From assembly GCF_035918015.1 (NCBI RefSeq), contig NZ_CP109132.1, positions 372,001 to 436,000 of the forward strand: a stretch of DNA of 64,000 nt. Reading direction: 5' to 3'. Both the position numbers and the translations under genes were made by a program. Numbering within the stretch: the stretch's first letter is position 1; the number at the start of each line of letters is the position of its first letter. Of this stretch, positions 9,010 to 17,740 are shown piece by piece. The notes under the pieces are model-generated. The model did not search any database. It was not told where the DNA came from and saw only the letters and a program-made list of their open reading frames with translations. This DNA is from Streptomyces sp. NBC_01754. Its GTDB lineage: Bacteria > Actinomycetota > Actinomycetes > Streptomycetales > Streptomycetaceae.

Positions 9010-9780
9010 TCAGACCGCGCTGCAACCACCATCCACCGGAACCGCACCACCCGTCACGAAAGACGAGCGGTCACTGCACAGCCACGCCGCCGCCTGAGCC
9101 ACCTCCAACGGATCAGCCATCCTGTGCTGAATAGCACGCGCAGCGACCGGCCGACCCGACCCGCCCCCCGGACCACGCTCCGTCAGGCCAGTACGTGTAC
9201 TGCCCACCACCAATGCATTGACCCGAATCCCCCGCTCCCCGTACTCAGCCGCCGCGGCCTTGGTCAATCCCAACACCGCGTGCTTAGCGGCCACATAAGG
9301 AGCTAACGCCCCCGTCGCGAACAACCCCGCCGTACTCGAGGTATTCACAATCGTCCCACCCGTCCCCTGACTCAACATCAACGGAACCTGATGACGCAAA
9401 CAGTTCCACACCCCCCGAACATTCACATCCATGATGCGGTCATACAGAACATCCTCTGTCTCATGCAGGTCAGCCCCCCTCACCCCCCAACCCGCATTAT
9501 TGAAAGCCGCATCCAAACCCCCGAACACCTCCACCCCCCTCGAAACAACCCGCTCCACATCGCCAGGACGCGTAACATCCCCCACCACCCCCACAGCACT
9601 CCCCCCACCCTCCCGAATCTCCCCCACCAACTCCTCCAAAAGCCCCTCCCGCCTCGCCATCAAAACCACACATGCCCCTTCCGCAACGAAGAGACGCGCC
9701 GCAGCTGCCCCAATCCCACTCGAAGCCCCCGTAATCATCACCCTCTTACCCACCAACAACCCACCCACCACACCCACCAC
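9010..9780 (-). CDS. Short-chain dehydrogenase/reductase (SDR family)
   Basis: A 256-residue classical SDR. It shows the cofactor motif TGASSGIG near residues 17-24, NNAGWG near 92, the catalytic Ser in VNTSSTAG near 145 and YVAAK near 160, and ends with GGAVPVDGGCSAV. It probably oxidises or reduces a hydroxyl or keto group with NAD(P); the substrate is unknown. The start is uncertain because several GTG codons lie in a row; 9780 gives the longest form, with AGGGG just upstream. The coding strand is G/T-rich at third positions, the exact mirror of the TetR gene, so both leave the + strand A/C-rich. It may serve the same pathway as the ScbR-type regulator. Confidence 0.85.
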   Translation of the reverse strand: MVGVVGGLLVGKRVMITGASSGIGAAAARLFVAEGACVVLMARREGLLEELVGEIREGGGSAVGVVGDVTRPGDVERVVSRGVEVFGGLDAAFNNAGWGVRGADLHETEDVLYDRIMDVNVRGVWNCLRHQVPLMLSQGTGGTIVNTSSTAGLFATGALAPYVAAKHAVLGLTKAAAAEYGERGIRVNALVVGSTRTGLTERGPGGGSGRPVAARAIQHRMADPLEVAQAAAWLCSDRSSFVTGGAVPVDGGCSAV

Positions 9781-9944
9781 ACCCCTTTCTAACGCCCCAT
9801 CAAGAGCCAGTTCATACCCCCACTACCCTCCACGCCATCCTCCAACTCACGGCGACCCATGCCAACACCACAACTCCAACCACGCACATCAACATCCCCT
9901 CAACGCCCAACAACCACCCACCAACAGAACGCACAGCGAAGCCC

Positions 9945-10490
9945 CAGATCCATCAGACGCAGTCGTCGTCCTGCACCACGGGGCAACAGTGCGGTGGGGG
10001 CAATGGGAGCGCGACGCCGTCCTCGCCGACGGCCGCCTGCTCCTGGCGTGGCTGGACGAGCACGGCATGCCCGGCCCTGTGCAGCAGTTCGAGGCTAACC
10101 CGCTACGGGCGGAGGAAGGCGCCGAAGAGGAGCGCTGCTGGCGTGGCCCGATCCGGTGGAGCGGGTGCCGGCCTTGCTCGACTGGTTCAGCTCCGGCAGC
10201 GGGCGCTGCTCCGGCTACCCGTCCACGAGGACGTGCCTGGCGAACTGCTCGTCAGGGTGCCGATCGCCGACCTGGTCACCACCCTCACCGACCCGCGGGT
10301 CCAGGAGCGACACGACGCCGGGGCCGTGCGGCATCGGGTGAGCTGGAGGACCCGCCCGCATCAGAGGCGGGAGGTAGCCGGCCTGCCCGAACCGCTGCGC
10401 GCCCGAATGCTGGCGCATGCCCGCCGCTCTGGAGACTCCGACAAACAGGGCCGCGCAGAGGAGTGGTCAGCACCCCGCGGACCTGAGACC
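9945..10490 (+). pseudogene. Decayed hypothetical gene with at least two frameshifts
   Basis: Three overlapping frames each give coherent protein: RWGQWERDAVLADGRLLLAW to about 10140, then WPDPVERVPALLDWFSSGSG to about 10205, then LRLPVHEDVPGELLVRVPIA followed by DLVTTLTDPRVQERHD to about 10450. Joined, they form one plausible protein of about 170 residues with no recognised domain. The shifts at about 10140 and 10205 mean it is not translated whole. Confidence 0.5.
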
Positions 10491-10764
10491 CGCCGGAACG
10501 TTCATCGGCCGATGAAGGCGGCGCGGTCCGAAACAGGAAGGGGACATGGGCGCATGGGTTGTAGTAGCCGGAGAGCCACCGAGTCCCTGCCGCACCAATC
10601 CCGAGATCGACCCGGCTGTTCAGCGGCATTGGTCGAGTTGATGCCCTGATGGCAGAACGGTGCCGCTGACCTGCAAGTATGCGACTGTCGAGGACAGCAT
10701 CGGGTGCAGGAGTCAGGACTCCCTTCTGGTGAGTGAGCGTACGGAGTGAGACTGTGAGCTGTCC

Positions 10765-11290
10765 GTGACGGCCGACGGGAAGGGGCTGGTCGGGCATGCC
10801 GGATCGGTGCTGCTGCGGAAGCTGGCGGGCCGGACCGGTCTGACACGGGGACTCGCCAGGGTGCTGCCGGCGAGCACGGCAGCCTGTTGGCGGGGCAACG
10901 CGCACGGACCGCCGTGTCCGTCCAGTTGGCCGTCACGATCGCGCTCGGGGCCTGCTGGAGGCCGAGCAACTCCAACTGCACCACCAAGGATTGTTCCGGT
11001 ACGCCACCTCGGGCTCGACCACACGCCGGGGCTGGCCGGGCTCGACGCACGGATGCTGCTACGGATCGCGAAGGTGCCCCGGCGGGTACGCCGACACGTG
11101 TGGATCCTGCTGTGGCTGAGGCCCGGCGGCTCCCCTGGCTCACGGTGGCCGAACGCGCCCTGGCCGACCGGATCGTGGTTGCCCGGCACGTCGACGCTCG
11201 CGAGTCCGGCATCGCCCGAGCGACGGCCTCCGCGCTGAGGTCGGTTCTTCGGCGCGGGCTCGGACTGTCGGCGATGCGACAGGGGGCGGT
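10765..11290 (+). pseudogene. IS1380-family transposase N-terminal remnant
   Basis: A GTG at 10765 opens VTADGKGLVGHAGSVLLRKL then AGRTGLTRGLARVLP, the characteristic start of IS1380-type transposases. The reading then jumps frames: RARTAVSVQLAVTIALGA, then LLEAEQLQLHHQGLFRYATS, then LDARMLLRIAKVPRRVRRHV and finally a PWLTVAERALAD-like stretch. At least three frameshifts have occurred and the catalytic C-terminal part is missing or unrecognisable. Confidence 0.55.
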
Positions 11291-11665
11291 ACCTGTCTCG
11301 GTGGAGTGCCGGCGAAAGTGAGGGGCGGCTCGCCATGGCCGTACGGTGAGGAGGACCACGAAGGTTCTGACGCAGCCGCCGAAGTATGCGTCGGAGGCGA
11401 TGAAGGCGATGTTCCATAGACGGCGTCCTACGGTGAGCGGGTCCTTGGCATCCGTCGCAGCGTTCCCTCTCCAGGGTGACCGCGCCCAGCTCAGGGCCGG
11501 CACGGCACCGGCTGTGCGGCCGAGCAACTGGGGACCGCGAACACCCTTTCGTTGGACGGGCGTTCGGTCAGGAAGTCGCCGGGCCGGAGTTCTGGTAGAA
11601 GAGTCTGGCCATCGCCAGGGCACATCACCTCGATGCCCGGGCATCGATGCGACTGGAGGCTGCTC
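11291..11665. other. Gap with no recognised gene
   Basis: About 375 bases between the IS1380-like remnant and the next gene. Frames exist on both strands but none shows a domain. The last 15 bases carry the GGAGG ribosome site (11655-11659) for the gene at 11666. Confidence 0.4.
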
Positions 11666-12475
11666 GTGGGACAGATCGGGAACATGTATGACGGGATCGT
11701 CGGCCGGGAGCCGCAGGTCGACAGTGCGGTGCGGGCCGAGGCAGCTCAGCTGATCGAGCAAGGCGACAGCGGAGAGGTCGACGCCCGGATGGATCTGGGG
11801 TTGGAACCGCATCCGGCGCACACGTCGGAGGCCGTGGCCGTCGCCGCCCAGGCGAGCAGGGCCGCCCTGAGGACACTGGACAGCCCATGGGCCGTGTACG
11901 GCGCACAAGACGCACGGCTGACGCTCGCCGCGGCCATGGAACTCCTGTACGACGCGCAGAAGGCCGTCGTCCAGGTGCTGCTGGGGATCAGCACGGCACA
12001 GGACCGCGGCGACATCTCGGACAACGGATACATGACCAGGGCGCTCGCCACAGCCCACCAGATGGCCGAGCGGCTGCCCGGCACCGGCCGGCACGAGCTG
12101 GCGCAGGTGTTCGACGCGCTCGCCGGAACAGAGCCGCAGCAGCGCCCGGCGCTCCCCCGCACCGCGAACCAGACGCTGGAACAGACACAGATGGAACTGC
12201 GCTCGTGCTCGGAGCTCAGGCCCGTCGGTGACGAGTCGGAACGGGTCAGCGGGTTCAGTCATGCGCTGGACCTGCGGTCCAGGACGGCCACCTGGTCCCT
12301 TAGCTACCACGAGGACGAGTTGGAGTGGGGAGCGGTCATGCACGGCGGCCGCCCGGGCGAGATGCTGGTACAGGGTGAGAGCTTCGTGTTGCTGCCGGTG
12401 GGCCGCCCGGACGTGCACCCCGTGCAGATGGCGGCGCTGGTCCGGCAGTATGTGCCGGGCATGGCCGAGGTGTGA
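11666..12475 (+). CDS. Hypothetical protein
   Basis: A 269-residue, mainly helical protein with no signal peptide or membrane span and no recognised domain. GTG 11666 is preferred because GGAGG lies 6 bases upstream; the ATG at 11687 is an alternative. The N-terminal half is Ala/Glu-rich (RAEAAQLIEQGDSGEVDARM); the C-terminal third (SRTATWSLSYHEDELEWGAV) looks beta-rich. Third-position GC is high and even, supporting real coding. It sits just beyond the IS graveyard, so it may mark the boundary of the accessory region. Confidence 0.6.
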   Translation: MGQIGNMYDGIVGREPQVDSAVRAEAAQLIEQGDSGEVDARMDLGLEPHPAHTSEAVAVAAQASRAALRTLDSPWAVYGAQDARLTLAAAMELLYDAQKAVVQVLLGISTAQDRGDISDNGYMTRALATAHQMAERLPGTGRHELAQVFDALAGTEPQQRPALPRTANQTLEQTQMELRSCSELRPVGDESERVSGFSHALDLRSRTATWSLSYHEDELEWGAVMHGGRPGEMLVQGESFVLLPVGRPDVHPVQMAALVRQYVPGMAEV

Positions 12476-12793
12476 GGGAGGTAAGCGGCGGTCGGCCGCC
12501 TTTCCGGTGGCAGCGGCACCGGTCCGCCAGGTCAGCTCGGGAGCCACTGCCTTCCGCGCGCCGGCGACTGGAGCCGGGGCATCTCTCATGGGCCGTGGAA
12601 ACGTGCGCGTGGAGCAGTGGATCCGGATGACCACGCTCCGACAGGCGGCTGTCCAGCAGAAACCTGCCGCCTGAACGCGCTCCGGTGCCCGCCTCTTGAT
12701 CAGAGGGCTTCCGTAGGAGCCGAGGACTCGGCCGCCCCCGTGCCAGGGCCGTCATGGCCAAGGCACGGCCTGTGGCCGTGCGTCAACTACTCG
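12476..12793. other. Gap with no recognised gene
   Basis: 318 bases between convergent genes. I see no domain-bearing frame, no strong hairpin and no RNA gene. Confidence 0.4.
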
Positions 12794-13402
12794 TCACCGG
12801 TCACGGTGCGGCTCTCCACCCACCGCCGGCAGCCCGGGTGTGGGTACTCGACGTCTGTCGGCTGAGCAAGGACCCGGCAACGAGTCGGAGCGACGCATCA
12901 GCACGCGAGTGGTGCCGCCGTCCTCCTCAGCGATGTCCCGGATGTGCTCGAAGCCGATCCTGTCCAGCAGGGTCAGCGAGGCACTGTTCGGTGCGGCCAC
13001 CGTAGCGTACACCTCGGTCAGTCCGCGCGCGTCGAAGCCGTGGGCGACGAGCGCCTCGGCCACCTCTCTCCCCAGGCCGGAACCCCACACCTCGGGAGCG
13101 AGCGCGTAGATGATCTCGTAACCGTGTACGGCGTCGGTGGGCTTGATCTCGGCGTGCCCGATCAGGAGACCGTCCCGGCGAACGGCCCAGACGTCGAAGA
13201 GGTCCTGGGCGTAGACCTTCGTGAAGATCCGGCGGAACAGGGCTCGGTACTCCGCCTCGGAAGCGAGGCCGTCCCCCATCCACCGCGACACCCTGCGGTC
13301 CTGGAACAGAGCGACGAAGCCCTCTTCGTCCCCGGGGACGTACGGGTCCAGGAGCAGGCGCTCGGTGCGCAGAGTCGGAGTCACGAACGCGACGCTAGCC
13401 AC
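12794..13402 (-). CDS. GNAT family N-acetyltransferase
   Basis: A 202-residue acetyltransferase of the RimJ/RimL-like GNAT type. LRTERLLLDPYVPGDEEGF is the typical N-terminal strand, and EVWGSGLGREVAEALVAHGF is the acetyl-CoA binding motif A. NSASLTLLDRIGFEHI is motif B. The start is placed at GTG 13402, next to VASVAFVTPTLRTE; GTG 13384 is possible. The last 30 residues are Pro/Arg-rich and may be an unselected extension. The acceptor substrate is unknown. Confidence 0.8.
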   Translation of the reverse strand: MASVAFVTPTLRTERLLLDPYVPGDEEGFVALFQDRRVSRWMGDGLASEAEYRALFRRIFTKVYAQDLFDVWAVRRDGLLIGHAEIKPTDAVHGYEIIYALAPEVWGSGLGREVAEALVAHGFDARGLTEVYATVAAPNSASLTLLDRIGFEHIRDIAEEDGGTTRVLMRRSDSLPGPCSADRRRVPTPGLPAVGGEPHRDR

Positions 13403-13670
13403 GTGGCCCCCATCGGGCAAACCACTTTCGGATCGAGCAGGCGTCGTGACCGACGCCGCGCGGTATGGCACTCGAACCCGTAGGTCCGCTCCGGCAAGGA
13501 GGCGAAGCGCCCCTCCGTGCCTGTTCCGGGACGCGGCGGCCCCCACACCGGCGGCCGGACTCGTCACGCCATGGAGCCCGGCCGCCTTCCGACAGGCCGT
13601 CAGGTAGAAGGGGCGTCACAGCCCCCGGACCGCGCGCCGTTCCATCCGCACCCGGTCCGTCTTCCTTCGA

Positions 13671-14756
13671 CTAGAAGTCGTACTTGTCGATGTTCTTCGC
13701 GTTGAACAGTGTCGGCTCACCGAGGGATACCACCCCGTCTGCGCCGAGCGTGAACAGTCCCATGTCACCGGCGTCGAAGTCCTGGCCTTCCTTGCCGGAT
13801 ATGATCCCGGAGGCGAGTGCGACGGCGGCGTGCGCGGCCAGTTCACCGAGTTCGGCCGGGTCCCACAGCGCGAATTCCTCGACGGTGCCGTCCTTGATGA
13901 ATTCACGCATGTCGTTGGGGGTCCCGAGACCTGTCAGTTTGACCTTTCCCTTGTACGTGGAGCCGGAGAGGTACTGGGCGGCGGCCTTGATGCCCACCGT
14001 GGTCGGGGCGATGATCCCCTTCAGGTTCGGGTGGTCCTGGAGGAGCCGCTTCGTCTGCTCCAGAGACTTCTTTTCGTCGTCGTCGCCGTAGGCGATCTCG
14101 ACGAGTTCGACCTTTTCGTAGTCGCGGTCCTCCTTGAGAGTCTCCTTCATGTACTTGATCCAACTGTTCTGATTGGTCGCGTCGCGTGCGGCCGACAAGA
14201 CTGCGATTTCGCCCTCGAAATCGATCTGCCGGGCGATCATTCCCACCTGGGTCAGGCCCAGATCTTCGGCGCTGGCCTGGGAGACGAACACGTTCCGGCA
14301 CTCGGGATTGGTGTCGGAGTCATAGGTGACGACCTTGACGCCATGGCCCATCGCGTCCTTCAGCGCGCCGCACAGCGCATCGGGGCTCTGCGCGGAGACA
14401 GCTATGGCGTTGGCTCCTTCCTGCCTCAGGACCTTGACGTAAGAGGCCTGTGCGGTGGCATCGGAGGCGTCGTCCGGCCCCTCCTCGACGAAGGCGGACC
14501 CCAGCTCCTGGACGGCCTTTTCGCCGCCTTCGCTGGCCAGAGCGAAGTACAGGTTGGTGATCTGCTTGGGAAGGAATCCGATGGTCAGATCTTTTTTGAT
14601 CGGGGCATTCGGATTGGCCTCGCCCGCCAGGACGTTCGAAGGAGCGGTGCTGCTCGCGCTCTTCGGTGAGGAGTCGTCACATGCCGTGGTCACTACGGCG
14701 AGTGAGAGGGCGGTAGCCACACCTGTGCAGGCGCGAAGAACAGTTGCTCTATGCAT
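13671..14756 (-). CDS. RhaS-like sugar-binding lipoprotein (second copy)
   Basis: A 361-residue periplasmic-binding-protein-like lipoprotein. A signal peptide ends in a lipobox with Cys in VVTTACDD near residue 26. The mature part has the same blocks as the rhamnose-binding protein at 16591: LTIGFLPKQITNLYF, VVTYDSDTNPECRNVF, IAPTTVGIKAAAQYLSGS and LTGLGTPNDMREF. It therefore probably binds L-rhamnose or a close relative for the same ABC transporter. It lies 162 bases downstream of the LacI-family gene. A perfect palindrome AAGGAATTCCTT (14761-14772) overlaps its ribosome site. Signal or sensing roles are possible. Confidence 0.85.
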   Translation of the reverse strand: MHRATVLRACTGVATALSLAVVTTACDDSSPKSASSTAPSNVLAGEANPNAPIKKDLTIGFLPKQITNLYFALASEGGEKAVQELGSAFVEEGPDDASDATAQASYVKVLRQEGANAIAVSAQSPDALCGALKDAMGHGVKVVTYDSDTNPECRNVFVSQASAEDLGLTQVGMIARQIDFEGEIAVLSAARDATNQNSWIKYMKETLKEDRDYEKVELVEIAYGDDDEKKSLEQTKRLLQDHPNLKGIIAPTTVGIKAAAQYLSGSTYKGKVKLTGLGTPNDMREFIKDGTVEEFALWDPAELGELAAHAAVALASGIISGKEGQDFDAGDMGLFTLGADGVVSLGEPTLFNAKNIDKYDF

Positions 14757-14918
14757 GAAAAAGGAATTCCTTAAGGGAGTAGCCGGATGATGCTTGAGAT
14801 GTCAGGGGCTCAAGGCGGCCACGAGACGACTCTCATCCGTTCCGGACGGATGCACACAGTCCACAAGCCGCACCGCCGAGAGGGCGGTGGAGCGCGGCTG
14901 CGTCTCCCTAAGGACAGA

Positions 14919-15944
14919 TCAGCGCCCGACCAGACTGGAGTCCCGTACGACGAGTTCAGGCTGGAGTACGACTCGTCTGTGCTCATGCGCCTTGCCACGC
15001 GCATCGGCCTCGGCCTCCTCCAGCAGAAGTTCAGCGGCCATCGTTCCCATGGTGACGGCGGGTTGGCGCACCGAGGTGAGCGGGACGACTGCGGCGGCGG
15101 CGAACTCGATGTCGTCGTAGCCGACGATCGCAAGGTCGTCGGGAACACCGACCCCGGCGGCGTACAGGGTCTGCAGGACGCCCAGGGCGAGCAGGTCGTT
15201 GGCGCAGAAGACCGCGGTCGGCCGGTCGGAGAGTCCGAGCAGACGAGCCCCGGCGTCGCGTCCGGAGGCGACGTCGAGTCGCTCCGTGGGCAGCTCCTGA
15301 AGCGCGTCCGGGCCGAGTCCGGCTTCCTCGAGGGCGGCTAGGGCGCCGACACGGCGGTCACGGACCTGGTTGAGGCCTGGTGGTCCGCTGACGTACGCGA
15401 TGGAGCGGTGCCCGGCGCTGACGAGGTGTCGGACGGCCAGACCACCGCCCGCGACGTCGTCGACGGAGACCGAGCACTCGGTGGCCTTCTGCGCCACCCG
15501 GTCGACGAGCACGAAGGGGATGCGGTGCCGGCGGAAGGCGTCGACGGTACCGCCGGTGGCGTCGGCGGGGGTCAGCAGGACGCCCCGGACGCGCTGTTCG
15601 GCGAAGAGCGAGAGGTACTCGGCCTCCTCGGCCGGGCTCTGCGCGCTGTTGCAGACGATGACGCCGAGCCCGGCGCGGCGCGCCGCGCGTTCGGCGCCCC
15701 GCGCCACGTCGACGAAGAAGGGGTTGCCCATGTCCAGCACCAGCAGCCCCATGATGCGGCTGCTGCCCGCGCGCAGATGGCGCGCGGACTCGCTGCGGAC
15801 GTAGCCGAGCCGGTCGATCGCCGCCAGCACGCGCGCGCGGGTGCCGGGTGCGACGGTCTCCGGACGGTTGATGACGTTGGACACCGTGCCCACGGACACT
15901 CCGGCGGTACGTGCGACGTCCTTGATTCCCACCGACTGGGTCAT
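14919..15944 (-). CDS. rhaR: LacI family regulator, probable rhamnose repressor
   Basis: A 341-residue LacI/GalR repressor. The helix-turn-helix is IKDVARTAGVSVGTVSNVIN near residues 7-26, followed by the hinge RSESARHLRAGSSRIMGLLV. The sugar-binding domain shows LDMGNPFFVDVARGAE and FCANDLLALGVLQTLY. Its place beside two RhaS-like genes and the rhamnose operons, plus LacI-type operators TGAAN4TTCA at 21437 and 21685, argues that it represses rhamnose genes until a sugar or sugar phosphate binds. The ligand is inferred. The rhaR symbol is assigned by role; other groups use this name for an AraC-type activator. Confidence 0.85.
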   Translation of the reverse strand: MTQSVGIKDVARTAGVSVGTVSNVINRPETVAPGTRARVLAAIDRLGYVRSESARHLRAGSSRIMGLLVLDMGNPFFVDVARGAERAARRAGLGVIVCNSAQSPAEEAEYLSLFAEQRVRGVLLTPADATGGTVDAFRRHRIPFVLVDRVAQKATECSVSVDDVAGGGLAVRHLVSAGHRSIAYVSGPPGLNQVRDRRVGALAALEEAGLGPDALQELPTERLDVASGRDAGARLLGLSDRPTAVFCANDLLALGVLQTLYAAGVGVPDDLAIVGYDDIEFAAAAVVPLTSVRQPAVTMGTMAAELLLEEAEADARGKAHEHRRVVLQPELVVRDSSLVGR

Positions 15945-16253
15945 GGGGCACAAACCTCCAAAAGGACAGGGCGGTGGGGCATCCTCGCACAACCTGTGTG
16001 CCCCTCGGTGACGGGTCCGGGTCTGGTCATGGGGACGTGTCGCTGTCTGCCCTTCACCCTCGTCACGTCGTCGACGGCCTCGGTGACGGGACGGGCGTTC
16101 TGGTTCGTGGAGCCTTCCTCGTGACGAAAAGGGCGCTGGGAGCGGCGGTCCGGGTACGACCGTCACCTGGCCCTTGTGCCCTTCAGGCCCAACGCCCGCC
16201 AGAGCACGGGGAGTAGCGTACTTTGGCGGGCGAGTGGTGCTTCAACCGGGATG
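15945..16253. other. Intergenic region upstream of the LacI-family gene
   Basis: 309 bases between the rhamnose mutarotase stop and the regulator start. It holds a hairpin at 16193-16232, likely ending the upstream operon, and AAAAGGA at 15961-15967, close enough to be the regulator's ribosome site. No TGAAN4TTCA operator is seen here. Confidence 0.5.
16193..16232 (-). terminator. Hairpin after the rhamnose transport operon
   Basis: CGCCCGCCA (16193-16201) pairs with TGGCGGGCG (16224-16232) in a perfect 9-bp stem with a 22-base loop, about 22 bases beyond the mutarotase stop. Confidence 0.5.
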
Positions 16254-16574
16254 TCAGGTGACGTGGAAGACCTCGGTGAGGGGCCTCATGGCCTCGTCGG
16301 GTCGGGCGCCGTCCAGCGACTCGAAGAACGGCGCCATCTCCGCCTGCCAACGGGCATTGACGTCGGTTGCCTCCATCCCTGCCTGGGCGGCCTCGAAGTC
16401 CTCGGTCTCCAGGTATCCGACGAGCAGACCGTCCTCCCGCAGGAACAGCGAGTAGTTGTGCCAGCCGGTGGCCGAGAGCGCCTCGATCATGTCAGGCCAC
16501 ACCTGGGTGTGCCGTTCGCGGTACTCGTCCAGACGGTCGGCCCGGACCTTCAGCAGGAAGCAGACGCGCTTCAT
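16254..16574 (-). CDS. rhaM: L-rhamnose mutarotase
   Basis: A 106-residue protein of the L-rhamnose mutarotase family, which interconverts the alpha and beta anomers of L-rhamnose so the isomerase receives its preferred form. Family marks are MKRVCFLLKVRADRLDEYRE, HTQVWPDM with the catalytic-region His, GWHNYSLFLREDG and WQAEMAPFFE. The ATG at 16574 is chosen; a TTG directly before it is less likely. It is the last gene of the transport operon, 16 bases after rhaS, and is followed by a hairpin. Confidence 0.95.
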   Translation of the reverse strand: MKRVCFLLKVRADRLDEYRERHTQVWPDMIEALSATGWHNYSLFLREDGLLVGYLETEDFEAAQAGMEATDVNARWQAEMAPFFESLDGARPDEAMRPLTEVFHVT

Positions 16575-16590
16575 CAACGCCCCAGGGTTT

Positions 16591-17682
16591 CTAGAAGTCG
16601 AACTGGTCGATGTTCTTGGCGTCGAACACGGTGGGCTTGCCGAGATCGATCACACCGTCCTTGCCGATGGTGTACTCGCCCATGCCGCCTGCCTTGAAGG
16701 TCTCGCCTTCCTTGCCGGTGATCTGCCCGGAGGACAGGGCGACGGCGGTACGCGCGGCCAGCTCGCCGAGCTTGGCCGGGTCCCACAGCTCGAACTCCTC
16801 GACCGTGCCGTTCTTGACGTACTTGCGCATGTCGTTGGGGGTGCCGAGGCCGGTCAGGCTGACCTTGCCCTTGTACTTGGAGCCGGACAGGTACTGGGCG
16901 GCGGCCTTGATGCCGACCGTGGTCGGGGAGATGATCCCCTTCAGGTCCGGGTACTCCTGGAGCAGTCCCTGGGTCTGCTGGAACGACTTCTGGGCGTCGT
17001 CGTCACCGTAGGCGATCTTGACCAGCTTGATGTCCTTGTACTTCGGGTCCTTGAGTTCGTCCTTCATCACGTCGATCCAGGCGTTCTGGTTCGTCGCGGT
17101 CTGCGCGGCGGACAGGACGGCGATCTCGCCCTTGTAGCTGATCTGCTCGGCGAGCAGCTGCACCTGGGTGCGGCCGATGGCGTCGCCGCTGGCCTGGGAG
17201 ACGAAGACGTTACGGCATTCGGGCTTGGTGTCGGAGTCGTAGGTGACGACCTTGATGCCGTTCTTCATGGCCTGCTTGAGCGCGGTGCACAGGGCGCCCG
17301 GGTCCTGGGCGGAGACGGCCATGGCGTCGACCTGCTGCTGGGTGAGCGTGTTGACGTAGGAGACCTGCCCCGAGGTGTCGGTGCCACTGGAGGGACCGAC
17401 CTCCTTGTAGTTGGACCCCAGCTCCTTCAGAGCCTTCTCGCCGCCCTTGTCGGCACTGGTGAAGTAGGGGTTGTTGACCTGCTTGGGCAGGAAGCCGACG
17501 GTGAGCCCCTTCTTGATCGCGGCGTTCGGGTCGGCCTTGCCGTCGGTGGCCGCGGCGGCGCCCTCCTTCTCGGTGTCCTCCTTGGTGGTGCCGCCGCAAG
17601 CGGTGGCTCCGAGGGCGAGGGCCGCCGTGATGGAGATGGCCATGGTCAGCCGACGAGCTCTGGTGGTGGTGGTGAGAGACAT
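16591..17682 (-). CDS. rhaS: Rhamnose ABC transporter substrate-binding lipoprotein
   Basis: A 363-residue lipoprotein that captures L-rhamnose outside the membrane and hands it to the RhaP/RhaQ permeases. The signal peptide ends in a lipobox ALGATACGG with Cys near residue 27. The binding domain includes LTVGFLPKQVNNPYF, VVTYDSDTKPECRNVF and SPTTVGIKAAAQYLSG. It is clearly related to the paralogue at 13671. The start at ATG 17682 has AAAGGAACAG upstream. It sits between the permease and mutarotase genes. A possible LacI-type operator lies 47 bases upstream at 17729-17740, which could allow extra control of this abundant component. Confidence 0.95.
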   Translation of the reverse strand: MSLTTTTRARRLTMAISITAALALGATACGGTTKEDTEKEGAAAATDGKADPNAAIKKGLTVGFLPKQVNNPYFTSADKGGEKALKELGSNYKEVGPSSGTDTSGQVSYVNTLTQQQVDAMAVSAQDPGALCTALKQAMKNGIKVVTYDSDTKPECRNVFVSQASGDAIGRTQVQLLAEQISYKGEIAVLSAAQTATNQNAWIDVMKDELKDPKYKDIKLVKIAYGDDDAQKSFQQTQGLLQEYPDLKGIISPTTVGIKAAAQYLSGSKYKGKVSLTGLGTPNDMRKYVKNGTVEEFELWDPAKLGELAARTAVALSSGQITGKEGETFKAGGMGEYTIGKDGVIDLGKPTVFDAKNIDQFDF

Positions 17683-17728
17683 GGTGGTTCTCTGTTCCTT
17701 TACGGGGTGGTGATGGTGGACCTGAGGG

Positions 17729-17740
17729 TGAAGTGGTTCA
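17729..17740. promoter_or_regulatory. Possible LacI-type operator upstream of rhaS
   Basis: TGAAGTGGTTCA has the TGAA/TTCA arms of the two main rhamnose operators but a different centre. It overlaps the permease stop codon. Confidence 0.35.

Noticed and set aside
10502..12634. A 710-codon - strand frame
   Set aside because: It overlaps the supported gene at 11666 and the IS1380 remnant on the other strand and has Arg/Pro-rich low-complexity translation.
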